The notes below the pieces were generated by a model, which saw only the letters and a program-made list of their open reading frames with translations, searched no databases and was not told the DNA's origin. A stretch of DNA of 25,048 bases from assembly GCF_047229345.1 (NCBI RefSeq), contig NZ_JBFTER010000067.1, positions 1 through 25,048 of the forward strand. The letters run 5' to 3'. This DNA is from Cellulomonas_A sp047229345. GTDB taxonomy: Bacteria; Actinomycetota; Actinomycetes; Actinomycetales; Cellulomonadaceae. A program made the position numbers and the translations under genes. Every line of letters starts with the position of its first letter. Positions within the stretch are counted from its first letter, which is position 1. Positions 17,517-24,283 of the stretch are shown here, one piece after another.

Positions 17517-17914
17517 CGGACCCGGGGTCGGGAGGCGGTCGGCACGGACAGGCTCACGACGTCGAGGTCGATGTGGTCCACCCGCACGTCGGTGATGCGC
17601 TGCACCTCGTCGCGGATGGCGCGTCGGGCCTGCTCGGCGACGTCGCGCACGGACTCGGGCCACCGCACCGCGAGCGTCGCCTCGATCGTCGCGGTGCTGC
17701 CCCGGACGTCGGCGCGCACGCGGGCCTCGTCGTCGGCGTCGGCCTGGCCCACCGTGAACCCCAGCATCTTGCGCGGGGCGGCGGCCGCGGCGTCGACCGA
17801 GACGACGGCGTAGGCGGCGACCCGCTCGACGACCCGGTCGCTGACCGTCAGCGTGCCGCGCTCCTCGGCCGCGGCGAGGCCCGGTGCCGCGGGAGCCGCG
17901 TGCGTGATCGTCAT
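17513..17914 (-). CDS. Asp23/Gls24-family envelope stress protein (second copy)
   Basis: A 133-residue Asp23/Gls24 protein. 'GTLTVSDRVVERVAAYAV' (about 20-37) is the usual start of the fold, followed by strands with 'STATIEATLAVRWPESVRDVAEQARRAI' (about 73-100) and the closing 'RITDVRVDHIDLDVVSL' (about 106-122). Such proteins are abundant cytosolic factors that form a membrane-bound layer through AmaP and respond to envelope or alkaline stress. The ATG overlaps the upstream small membrane gene's stop by four bases. Sequence divergence from the first Asp23 copy suggests heteromer formation, which is an inference. Confidence 0.85.
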   Translation of the reverse strand: MTITHAAPAAPGLAAAEERGTLTVSDRVVERVAAYAVVSVDAAAAAPRKMLGFTVGQADADDEARVRADVRGSTATIEATLAVRWPESVRDVAEQARRAIRDEVQRITDVRVDHIDLDVVSLSVPTASRPRVR

Positions 17915-18096
17915 CGGGGACCGCGGCCGGCGCCGCCGAGGTACGGGGTGAGGTCGATCTGCCCGGCGACGACCTTGCCGATGACGAACCCGACCACGCC
18001 CAGGACGGCGGTGCCGACGAAGGCGTCGAACCCGCCGATCACCCAGGCGAGGCCGAGGAGCAGTCCGGTGAACAGGCCCACGATGGTGGGGGGCAT
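17911..18096 (-). CDS. DUF2273-like small membrane protein
   Basis: A 61-residue protein made of two closely spaced hydrophobic helices with a Gly-rich turn (about 4-22 and 25-45, joined by 'GGFDAF'), then a polar tail. Length and pattern fit DUF2273 small integral membrane proteins, which accompany amaP and asp23/gls24 genes in Firmicutes. The ATG at 18096 has a clear GGAGG a few bases upstream. It follows a 37-base gap, the only one in this otherwise overlapping operon. The function is unknown; membrane support of the Asp23 complex is likely from context. Confidence 0.75.
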   Translation of the reverse strand: MPPTIVGLFTGLLLGLAWVIGGFDAFVGTAVLGVVGFVIGKVVAGQIDLTPYLGGAGRGPR

Positions 18097-18133
18097 GACT
18101 ACCTCCGAGAAGTGAGGGACGAGGTCGGGCACG

Positions 18134-18400
18134 TCAGTGCACGCGCGGTGCGCGGGTGCGGCGTCGTCGCCGCTCCCGCCACCACGCCACGAGGCCCCGC
18201 AGCCCGCGCGGGCGGCGTACGACGACGGGCCGCGAGCTGTGGTCGGCCGGGGAGAGGGCCGCGAGCCGGTGGACCAGCTCGGCCGGGTCGCCGCCGAGAT
18301 CCGGGTGGTGCGCGCGCAGCACCGCGCGGCGCTCCCGGCGTGCGGCGGCGTCCGCACGTGAGCGCCCGGGTCGTGCAGCCGGCGGCGGCATCGCGGTCAC
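18134..18400 (-). CDS. Small basic J-domain-like (HPD motif) protein
   Basis: An 88-residue basic protein. The GTG at 18400 overlaps the upstream gene's stop by four bases (GTGA); an ATG three codons later is an alternative start. 'RRAVLRAHHPDLGGDPAELVHRL' spans the key part (about 24-46): a helix ending in His-Pro-Asp (residues 32-34), a Gly-Gly-Asp loop and a second helix. This is the helix II-HPD-helix III arrangement of a J-domain, but without a full 70-residue domain. The rest is Arg-rich, ending in a run of arginines. It might recruit DnaK to the Asp23 complex, or only mimic the motif. Confidence 0.65.
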   Translation of the reverse strand: MTAMPPPAARPGRSRADAAARRERRAVLRAHHPDLGGDPAELVHRLAALSPADHSSRPVVVRRPRGLRGLVAWWRERRRRRTRAPRVH

Positions 18401-18759
18401 ACCCCCGCGGCTGCCGGCGAGGCCGGGTCCGGGGCGGGGGCCGCGACGAGGTCGACGACGTCCTCGACGTGCAGGTGCACCGCCCGCCCCCGCGCGTGGG
18501 GCGCGAGCGCCGCCCTGACCTGCGCGTCCAGGGTCCGGACCGGCACGCCCAGGCGCGCGACGACCGAGACCTCGACCGCGTCCGGGCCGATCCGCACCCC
18601 CTCCACCCGCCGGCCGGGCAGGTAGGTCGCGACCAGCCCACCGCCGGCTCGCAGGCCGACCACGGCGGGGCAGGCCAGGACCGCGGCGGCGACGGCGTCC
18701 GCCTCGGTGCCGGCGACCGCCACGACGGCACGGCCGGGGGGAGGGGTGGGGTGGGTCAC
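18397..18759 (-). CDS. Reduced Asp23-like protein
   Basis: A 120-residue protein that I read as a shortened Asp23-type fold. After a Pro-rich start come 'VAAAVLACPAVVGLRAGG', a strand with 'LVATYLPGRRVEGVRI', then 'AVEVSVVARLGVPVRTLDAQVRAAL' and a closing strand 'VHLHVEDVVDLV'. These match the order of Asp23 elements (EVxGV, then VxVxLVVEYGxxIxxVAxxVRxxV, then VNVxVxDV), but the N-terminal helix and a loop are trimmed. It overlaps both neighbours by four bases. It may be a regulatory or capping subunit. Confidence in the gene is high; the fold call is moderate. Confidence 0.68.
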   Translation of the reverse strand: MTHPTPPPGRAVVAVAGTEADAVAAAVLACPAVVGLRAGGGLVATYLPGRRVEGVRIGPDAVEVSVVARLGVPVRTLDAQVRAALAPHARGRAVHLHVEDVVDLVAAPAPDPASPAAAGV

Positions 18760-19220
18760 TGGACTCGCGCCGGCTCCGGGGCATCCTGCGCGTCGTCGGT
18801 GGGCAGGTGGATGTCGTTCACCGAGACGTTGACCTCGGTGACCTGGAGCCCGGTCATGCCCTCGACGGTGTCGATGACGTTGCGGCGCACCGCCCGGGCG
18901 ACGTCGGCGATGGAGACGCCGTACTCGGTGACCATGTCCAGGTCGATCGCGGCCTGGGTCTCCCCGACCTCGACCGCCACGCCCTGCCCGGTCGACTGCG
19001 AGGCGCCCGGGATGCGCTCGCGCAGCGACCCGAGCGCGCGGGCGGTCCCGCCGCCGAGCGCGTGCACGCCGGCGACCTCACGGGCCGCCAGCCCGGCGAT
19101 CTTCTGCACGACGCCGTCGGCGATCGTCGTGCGCCCCTGCGGTGTCTGCAGGCCTTCCGGTGCGGCGAGCGCGCCACCGCGGCTCGTCGTCACGCTTGAT
19201 GCGCTGGTAGGGGTGCTCAT
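18756..19220 (-). CDS. Asp23/Gls24-family envelope stress protein (first copy)
   Basis: A 154-residue canonical Asp23/Gls24 protein and the first gene of the operon. 'GRTTIADGVVQKIAGLAAREVAGVHALGG' (about 29-57), 'GVAVEVGETQAAIDLDMVTEYGVSIADVARAVRRNVIDTVEGMTGL' (about 79-124) and 'VTEVNVSVNDIHLP' (about 126-139) are the three conserved blocks. The ATG at 19220 has GGGAG upstream. Transcription probably begins from the ECF-type promoter at 19303-19331. In Staphylococcus and Enterococcus the family is among the most abundant stress proteins and forms membrane-near clusters. Confidence 0.93.
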   Translation of the reverse strand: MSTPTSASSVTTSRGGALAAPEGLQTPQGRTTIADGVVQKIAGLAAREVAGVHALGGGTARALGSLRERIPGASQSTGQGVAVEVGETQAAIDLDMVTEYGVSIADVARAVRRNVIDTVEGMTGLQVTEVNVSVNDIHLPTDDAQDAPEPARVQ

Positions 19221-19302
19221 GTCACGGGTCTCCCTCGGGTCGGCAGCTCGGCCACCCCGCCGAGCACCGGTACGGCACCCTGGCTACGGTGACCTTCATC
19301 CC

Positions 19303-19331
19303 TTAGACACCGGTTCGCCCGAAGGGTTACA
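19303..19331 (-). promoter_or_regulatory. ECF sigma-type promoter of the Asp23 operon
   Basis: Read on the - strand, TGTAACC (19331-19325) is followed after 16 bases by GTCTAA (19308-19303). This is an ECF-type promoter: an AAC-containing -35 element and a GTC-type -10 at ECF spacing. It lies in the gap between the Asp23 operon and the ECF sigma gene and points at the Asp23 operon, leaving a leader of about 75 bases. The AAGGG (19322-19326) and CCCTT (19300-19304) inverted repeat brackets the spacer. Confidence 0.6.
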
Positions 19332-19349
19332 GACGATGTGGTCGTGGCC

Positions 19350-19354
19350 GGGAG
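19350..19354 (+). promoter_or_regulatory. Ribosome binding site fixing the ECF sigma start
   Basis: GGGAG lies 7 bases before the GTG at 19362. The alternative in-frame GTG at 19338 has no such site and would extend the protein by eight residues. Confidence 0.6.
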
Positions 19355-19361
19355 TGTCCGC

Positions 19362-19913
19362 GTGAGCACGCCCGACGCCGACGCGGGCTGGCAGGCCGCC
19401 CTCCTCGCGCAGGCCAGGGCGGGGGACGACAGCGCGTTCGAGGTCCTGGTCCGCCTGCACCAGGACCGCGCCTTCGCCGTCGCGCTGCGCATGACCGGGG
19501 ATCCCCTGGACGCCCAGGACGTCGTGCAGGACGCCCTGCTGCAGGCGTGGCGGTCCCTCGGCGGCTTCCGCGGTGAGGCCGGGTTCGGGACCTGGCTCGT
19601 CCGGATCGTGATCAACCGGTGCCACAACCTGCGTCGCGGCGCGAAGCCCACGACGCCGCTGCTCGACCGCGACCCGGTCAGCGGCGGGCCCGGCCCGGAT
19701 ACGGTGGTGCAGGCCGAGCACCGGCGACTGGCCACCACGGCGGCGCTGCAGGCCCTGCCGTTCGACCTGCGTGCCGCGCTCGTGCTGTACACGTTCGGGT
19801 CGTCGACCCACGCCGAGGTCGGGCGCGTCCTCGGGATCAGCGAGACAGCCGCGAAGGTCCGCGTCCACCGCGCACGACGCGCGCTGACCGACCGCCTGCA
19901 GGAGTGGAGGTGA
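19362..19913 (+). CDS. ECF-type RNA polymerase sigma factor
   Basis: A 183-residue extracytoplasmic-function sigma factor with only regions 2 and 4. Region 2 (about 20-88) has 'AFEVLVRLHQDRAFAVALRMTGDPLDAQDVVQDALLQAW' followed by 'FGTWLVRIVINRCHN'. Region 4 (about 125-180) has 'LQALPFDLRAALVLY' and the helix-turn-helix 'THAEVGRVLGISETAAKVRVHRARRAL'. It diverges from the Asp23 operon and overlaps the anti-sigma gene by four bases (GTGA). I infer that it transcribes the Asp23 operon through the promoter at 19303-19331. A clear promoter for the sigma gene itself was not found. Confidence 0.94.
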   Translation: MSTPDADAGWQAALLAQARAGDDSAFEVLVRLHQDRAFAVALRMTGDPLDAQDVVQDALLQAWRSLGGFRGEAGFGTWLVRIVINRCHNLRRGAKPTTPLLDRDPVSGGPGPDTVVQAEHRRLATTAALQALPFDLRAALVLYTFGSSTHAEVGRVLGISETAAKVRVHRARRALTDRLQEWR

Positions 19914-20545
19914 GGACCACGGACGACCCGCGCCTGCCCTGCGGTGCCCGCTACGACGACCTGCTCGCCCAGGTCGCCGACCGCACGCCACCCCCCGACC
20001 CCCGCCACCAGGCGACCTGCCCCCACTGCCGCGCCGCCCTCGCCGATCTCGCGGCCACCTGGGAGCCGCTGCACGAGCTGGCCGCCGAGGACGTCCGCGC
20101 CCCGGACTCGGTCCTGACCGCCGTCATGACGCACATCCGCGAGCTCGCGCGCCACACCTGGTACGCGGACGTCCCGGCCGAGCACGGGCACACCCGCATC
20201 GGGGCCCGGGTCATCGGCGCCGTCGCACGTCTGGCGGCCGAGGAGCTCCCCGGCGTCGCGCTCGCTCTGGGCCACGGCCACGGCCACGCCCGCGCGCGCG
20301 CCGACCAGGCCACGATCGCCGGCCCCGCGGGCGAGTCCGCGACCGACGTCGGTGTCGCCGGCTCCCACGTCGTCATCGACATCCACGTCGCCGTCGAGCT
20401 CGGCACCCCCATCCCCACCACCGCCGCCCGCCTGCGCGCCCACATCGCCCGGACCGTCGCCGCCCACCTCGGCCTGACCGCCGTCGAGGTCAACATCACG
20501 GTCGCGGACGTCCTCTACGCCGGGTCCTCCGGCCGCCGAGGTTGA
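19910..20545 (+). CDS. Soluble zinc anti-sigma factor fused to an Asp23-like domain
   Basis: A 211-residue protein coupled to the sigma gene by a GTGA overlap. Residues 33-40 read H-Q-A-T-C-P-H-C, the Hx3Cx2C motif of zinc-binding anti-sigma (ZAS) domains, with helices at about 10-26 and 41-82. From about 95 the sequence turns Asp23-like: 'GARVIGAVARLAAEELPGVALAL', a His-rich loop (121-127), 'SHVVIDIHVAVELGTPIPTTAARLRAHIARTV' and 'LTAVEVNITVADVLY'. These blocks align in order with the Asp23 protein encoded at 18756-19220. No membrane helix is present, unlike most anti-sigma factors. I infer that it holds the sigma factor and reads the Asp23 scaffold state, possibly also redox or zinc. Confidence 0.82.
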   Translation: MRTTDDPRLPCGARYDDLLAQVADRTPPPDPRHQATCPHCRAALADLAATWEPLHELAAEDVRAPDSVLTAVMTHIRELARHTWYADVPAEHGHTRIGARVIGAVARLAAEELPGVALALGHGHGHARARADQATIAGPAGESATDVGVAGSHVVIDIHVAVELGTPIPTTAARLRAHIARTVAAHLGLTAVEVNITVADVLYAGSSGRRG

Positions 20546-20585
20546 CCGGGCGATGGGCCCGGCGGACGGCGGGGTGCCCGGTGAT

Positions 20586-20607
20586 CGCGACGGGAGGGCT
20601 CGTCGCG
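20586..20607. terminator. Candidate hairpin between converging genes
   Basis: CGCGACG (20586-20592) and CGTCGCG (20601-20607) form a seven-base stem with an eight-base loop between the anti-sigma gene stop (20545) and the converging sulfatase stop (20627). The stem is short, so this is a modest call. Confidence 0.5.
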
Positions 20608-20626
20608 GCGTCCTCCGTCGGTCGGG

Positions 20627-22984
20627 TCACTGCTGGGCGAGGAGCCGGCGGATCGTCGCCTCGTCATCGGCGACGAGCTCGCCGGACAGGTCCACGGTGA
20701 CCTTGTGCAGCGTGCCGGTGAAGGTGAACGGCGGCGTGTAGTCGGCGGCCGGGGCGCCGTAGTCGTACCCGCAGCTGAGCCCCTCGATCTCGAAGAACAG
20801 CGGCGTGGTGTGGGGGAACTCGGTGGCGGCGACCAGGGTGCCGTCCACGTAGAGCTCGCCGCGCCCCGGGACGCCCTTCCCGCTCGGGATGTCCGGCTTG
20901 CCGGTGGGCTCGAACTCGAACCGGACGGCGTGCCTGCCCGGCGGCAGCGGGTCCGGGCCGACGACCTCGAACCGGTCCAGCCCCACGTAGTTGTACGAGA
21001 ACCGCGGCCGTCCGTCGAGCACGTAGAAGGCGTAGCCGCCCGCCTCCCCGCCCTGCGCGAGGAGGACCCCCTCGACGCCGCCGGCGGGCACCTCGACCTC
21101 CGCCTCGATGCTGTACGGGCGGTTGAAGATCGGTGGTGTCGCGAACGGGGGCACGATCGCGCCACCGGGGTAGTAGACGTACTGCTTCCGCGGTCGCCCG
21201 ATCTGGGGTCGCTCGGCGGCGAGGCGCTGCTGCACCGTCCCGTCGAGCGGGAGCACCTTGTACTTGCCGGCCTCCGACCACCACAGCGTGATGAGCTCGC
21301 GCAGCCTGTCGGGGTGCTCGGCCGCGACGTCGACGGTCTCGGCGGGGTCGTCGGCGACGTGGTACAGCTCCCACCCGGTCGTCTCGAGGAGGTCGAGGTC
21401 GCGCCGCGTGATGGGGTCGGCGAACTTGCGCCCCTGCTCCGCCGCCTCGGCGAACGACGGACCGGGCCAGGCGCAGACCGCGCGCCAGCCGTCGTAGTCG
21501 ATCGCCCGCTCGCCGAACATCTCGAAGTACTGGACGTGGTGCTTCGTCTCGGCGGCAGCGTCGTCGAAGGTGTGGGCGAAGCTCACGCCCTCCAGCGGTG
21601 ACTGCACGACCCCGCGGACCGTGGCGGGCGGCGTCAGCCCGATCGCGTCGAGCACCGTGGGCGCCAGGTCGATGGCGTGGGCGTACTGGTGCCGCACCTC
21701 GCCGCGGGCGGCGATCCGGGCCGGCCACGCCACGACGAACGGGTCCGTCGCCCCGCCGCGGTACACCTCGCGCTTCCACCGGCGGAACGGGGTGTTCCCG
21801 GCCCAGGTCCAGCCCCACGGGTAGTGGTTGTAGGCCTTCGTGCCACCGAGCTCGTCGATGCGCGACAGGTTCTCGTCCAGGCTCTCCGGGACCATGTTGA
21901 AGAAGAGCATCTCGTTGAACGACCCGGTCGCACCGCCCTCGGCGGAGGCACCGTTGTCCGAGGTCACCATGATCAGGGTGTCGTCGAGCACCCCGAGCTT
22001 CTCCAGCGTGTCCAGCAGCCGGCCGAGCTGGGCGTCGAAGTGCGACAGGAACGCGGCGAAGACCTCCATCATCCGGGCGTAGAGCCGCTGCTGGTCGGCC
22101 GTGAGCGACGACCACTCCGGCACGTCCGGGTCGTGGCGCGAGAGCTGGGCGTCCTGGGGGAAGAGGCCGAGCTCCTTCTGCCGGGCGAACACCTGCTCCC
22201 GGTAGGCGTCCCAGCCCTCGTCGAACCGGCCGGCGTACCGCTCGATCCACTCCTTCGGGGCGTGGTGCGGCGCGTGCGCGGCACCCGGGGCGAAGTAGGT
22301 GAAGAACGGCTTGTCCGGGGCGTTGACGTGCGCGTCCTGGATGAGCTTGATGGCCTGGTCGGCCAGGTCCTCGCTCAGGTGGTAGCCCTCGTCCGGGGTG
22401 CGCGTCACGCGGATCGAGCCGTTGTCCTGGTTGAGGTCGGGGTACCACTGGTTCGTCTCCCCGCCGAGGAAGCCGTAGAAGCGTTCGAAGCCCCGGCCGA
22501 GCGGCCAGCGGTGGAACGGTCCGGCGGCGGTGTTGTCCTCGGAGGGCGACAGGTGCCACTTGCCGACGCAGAAGGTGTTGTAGCCGACCTCCAGCAGGTG
22601 CTCCGACAGCATCCCGTTCTCGAAGGGCATCCGGCCGTCGTACCCGGGGTAGCCGGTGGCGATCTCCATGATCGCCGCGACACCGCTCGAGTGGTGGTTG
22701 CGGCCCGTCAGGATGCAGGCACGGCTGGGCGAGCAGAGCGCGGTCGTGTGCATGTTCGCGTACCGCAGCCCCGACGCGGCGACCCGGTCGATGCTGGGCG
22801 TCTCCACCAGCCCGCCGAAGCAGCTCAGCTGTCCGTAGCCGACGTCGTCCAGCACCACGATCAGGACGTTCGGTGACCCCTCCGGTGCCCGGCGTGGAGC
22901 CGGCCACGCCGTGGACGACTCCTCCACCGTGCGCCCGATCCTGCCCGGGAACGCCGATCCCGCGTCGTACTCCACCACACCCAT
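20627..22984 (-). CDS. Type I (formylglycine) arylsulfatase
   Basis: A 785-residue sulfatase that hydrolyses sulfate esters. The ATG at 22984 is chosen because GGAGG (22990-22994) lies 5 bases upstream and the protein then begins like other actinobacterial members ('FPGRIGRTVEES'). A GTG at 23044 would add 20 residues but has a weak site. D46-D47 in 'LDDVGYG' bind calcium. C84-S-P-S-R88 is the Cys-type motif converted to formylglycine, followed by 'ILTGR'. 'GKWHL' (near 140), 'APGAAHAPHHAP' and 'TSDNGA' are the other active-site segments. The last about 200 residues form a beta-rich C-terminal region. No signal peptide is visible, so the enzyme looks cytosolic. The activating enzyme is not encoded in this window. 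Confidence 0.93.
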   Translation of the reverse strand: MGVVEYDAGSAFPGRIGRTVEESSTAWPAPRRAPEGSPNVLIVVLDDVGYGQLSCFGGLVETPSIDRVAASGLRYANMHTTALCSPSRACILTGRNHHSSGVAAIMEIATGYPGYDGRMPFENGMLSEHLLEVGYNTFCVGKWHLSPSEDNTAAGPFHRWPLGRGFERFYGFLGGETNQWYPDLNQDNGSIRVTRTPDEGYHLSEDLADQAIKLIQDAHVNAPDKPFFTYFAPGAAHAPHHAPKEWIERYAGRFDEGWDAYREQVFARQKELGLFPQDAQLSRHDPDVPEWSSLTADQQRLYARMMEVFAAFLSHFDAQLGRLLDTLEKLGVLDDTLIMVTSDNGASAEGGATGSFNEMLFFNMVPESLDENLSRIDELGGTKAYNHYPWGWTWAGNTPFRRWKREVYRGGATDPFVVAWPARIAARGEVRHQYAHAIDLAPTVLDAIGLTPPATVRGVVQSPLEGVSFAHTFDDAAAETKHHVQYFEMFGERAIDYDGWRAVCAWPGPSFAEAAEQGRKFADPITRRDLDLLETTGWELYHVADDPAETVDVAAEHPDRLRELITLWWSEAGKYKVLPLDGTVQQRLAAERPQIGRPRKQYVYYPGGAIVPPFATPPIFNRPYSIEAEVEVPAGGVEGVLLAQGGEAGGYAFYVLDGRPRFSYNYVGLDRFEVVGPDPLPPGRHAVRFEFEPTGKPDIPSGKGVPGRGELYVDGTLVAATEFPHTTPLFFEIEGLSCGYDYGAPAADYTPPFTFTGTLHKVTVDLSGELVADDEATIRRLLAQQ

Positions 22985-22989
22985 GCCGG

Positions 22990-22994
22990 CCTCC
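22990..22994 (-). promoter_or_regulatory. Ribosome binding site deciding the sulfatase start
   Basis: GGAGG on the - strand, 5 bases before the ATG at 22984, favours this start over the upstream in-frame GTG at 23044. Confidence 0.65.
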
Positions 22995-23080
22995 AGCCCC
23001 GAGGTGAACTGGAGGCCACGATCCTTGGCACCGGTCCGGGTCACCTCACGCGCAGGGGATGACCTCGCGCGCGCACCCCG

Positions 23081-24283
23081 TCAGGGCTCGGTCGTCGCGG
23101 TCGCTCCCACGGGGACGCACGGCCTCGGCTCGTCCGCGAAGACGAGCGCCTCGGGCAGGTCGGCCACGAACGCGTCGCGCAGCGCCGGATGACCGGCGGC
23201 CGTCCAGTCGACGTGCGCGCCGATCTCCGTCTCGTGCTTGTCCCACTCGAACCAGTTCACCATCTTCAGCTGCGGGAACCGTGTCGCGACGTCGGGCGCG
23301 AGGACCTGGTGCCACCACGCCCGCTTGACCGCGAGGCCCTGCGCCCAGGGCAGCACGTCGTCGGTCACGACGAGCGCGGCCGTCTCCGGGATGGCCACGG
23401 GCTTGCCGTGCTCGACGCCGTAGACCTGGTAGAAGTCCGGCGCCGACGTCTCGTCGCCGGCCAGGCCGTCGTAGGTGCCGGTGAGCTGCGCGGCGAACTT
23501 GCCGGGCTCCGGCATCTCCGTCTCGCCCCACGGCGGCGCGGACCCCCAGTGGTAGAGCGACATCCCGACCCAGTCCACGACGTCGTCCCCCGGGTAGTAC
23601 GGGGCGTAGGCGTCGTCGGCGGCCGTCACGGTGCCGTCGCCGTCCGTGTCGAGCAGCGCGGTGCCGGGCGCCCCCGGCTGGGCGGCGAACGCCCCGCCCA
23701 CGAACGGGTAGCCGCCCGCATAGTTGGGCGCCCACATCGTGGCCGTCCCGGGCGCACGCTCGTCGAGCGCGGCCGCGACGTCCCGGAAGGCGCGCACGTA
23801 CGCCTCGGGCTGCTGGCCCCACGCGTACCAGGAGCCGTTCATCTCGTGCCCGAACCGCACGATCACGGGGACCCCGGACTCGTTGAACGACGCGAGCAGG
23901 TCCGCGAGGCGGTCGACGACGTCCGGGGTGACGGCGGCGAGCCCCTGGTCGGGCTCGAGCGTGAGCAGCAGCATGCCGCCCTCCGCGCGCACCTGGTCGG
24001 CGGCCCACGTGACGTTCTGCACGTCGGCGTCGTCGAGCGGCACGGACGTGAACGACACCACCACCGCGGGGCGGCGCCCGAGGTCGCGCGTGTAGTCGGC
24101 GAGGCTCTGCGCGTCCCAGTCGAGGTTCACGCCGAACAGGACGCCCTGCTCGGGGGCGAGGTCCGCGGCCGGCCGGACGGTGCACACGGGCACCTCGGGG
24201 GTGCGGTCCTGCGGCGCGCACGCGCCCAGCACCCCGACGGCGCCCGCGGCGAGGGCGGCGGTCAGGCCCCGCGCGCGCCTCAT
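23081..24283 (-). CDS. GH26-family glycoside hydrolase lipoprotein (beta-mannanase-like)
   Basis: A 400-residue lipoprotein. The signal peptide ends in L-G-A-C22, a lipobox, so the enzyme should be tethered outside the cell. The catalytic domain (about 45-385) has 'VRFGHEMNGSWYAWGQ' with H146-E147, the GH26 acid/base signature. E300 in 'KPVAIPETAAL' is the best candidate for the nucleophile. Between them, residues 212-223 read D-T-D-G-D-G-T-V-T-A-A-D, a calcium loop of the EF-hand/dockerin type placed inside the domain. 'NWFEWDKHETE' (near 347) is a further conserved segment. The substrate is mannan or a related beta-glycan by family. The ATG overlaps the upstream ice-binding-type gene's stop by four bases (ATGA). 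Confidence 0.87.
   Translation of the reverse strand: MRRARGLTAALAAGAVGVLGACAPQDRTPEVPVCTVRPAADLAPEQGVLFGVNLDWDAQSLADYTRDLGRRPAVVVSFTSVPLDDADVQNVTWAADQVRAEGGMLLLTLEPDQGLAAVTPDVVDRLADLLASFNESGVPVIVRFGHEMNGSWYAWGQQPEAYVRAFRDVAAALDERAPGTATMWAPNYAGGYPFVGGAFAAQPGAPGTALLDTDGDGTVTAADDAYAPYYPGDDVVDWVGMSLYHWGSAPPWGETEMPEPGKFAAQLTGTYDGLAGDETSAPDFYQVYGVEHGKPVAIPETAALVVTDDVLPWAQGLAVKRAWWHQVLAPDVATRFPQLKMVNWFEWDKHETEIGAHVDWTAAGHPALRDAFVADLPEALVFADEPRPCVPVGATATTEP

Noticed and set aside
19338..19361. Upstream GTG as the ECF sigma start
   Set aside because: It has no ribosome site, whereas the GTG at 19362 has GGGAG at good spacing.
20664..22907. Open frame of 747 codons on the - strand within the sulfatase
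   Set aside because: It is out of frame with the sulfatase, which has full catalytic motifs. The alternative is Arg-rich with no domain.
23600..23660. A true dockerin module and hence a cellulosome component
   Set aside because: Only one calcium loop is present and it is inside the catalytic domain; dockerins have two and are usually terminal.
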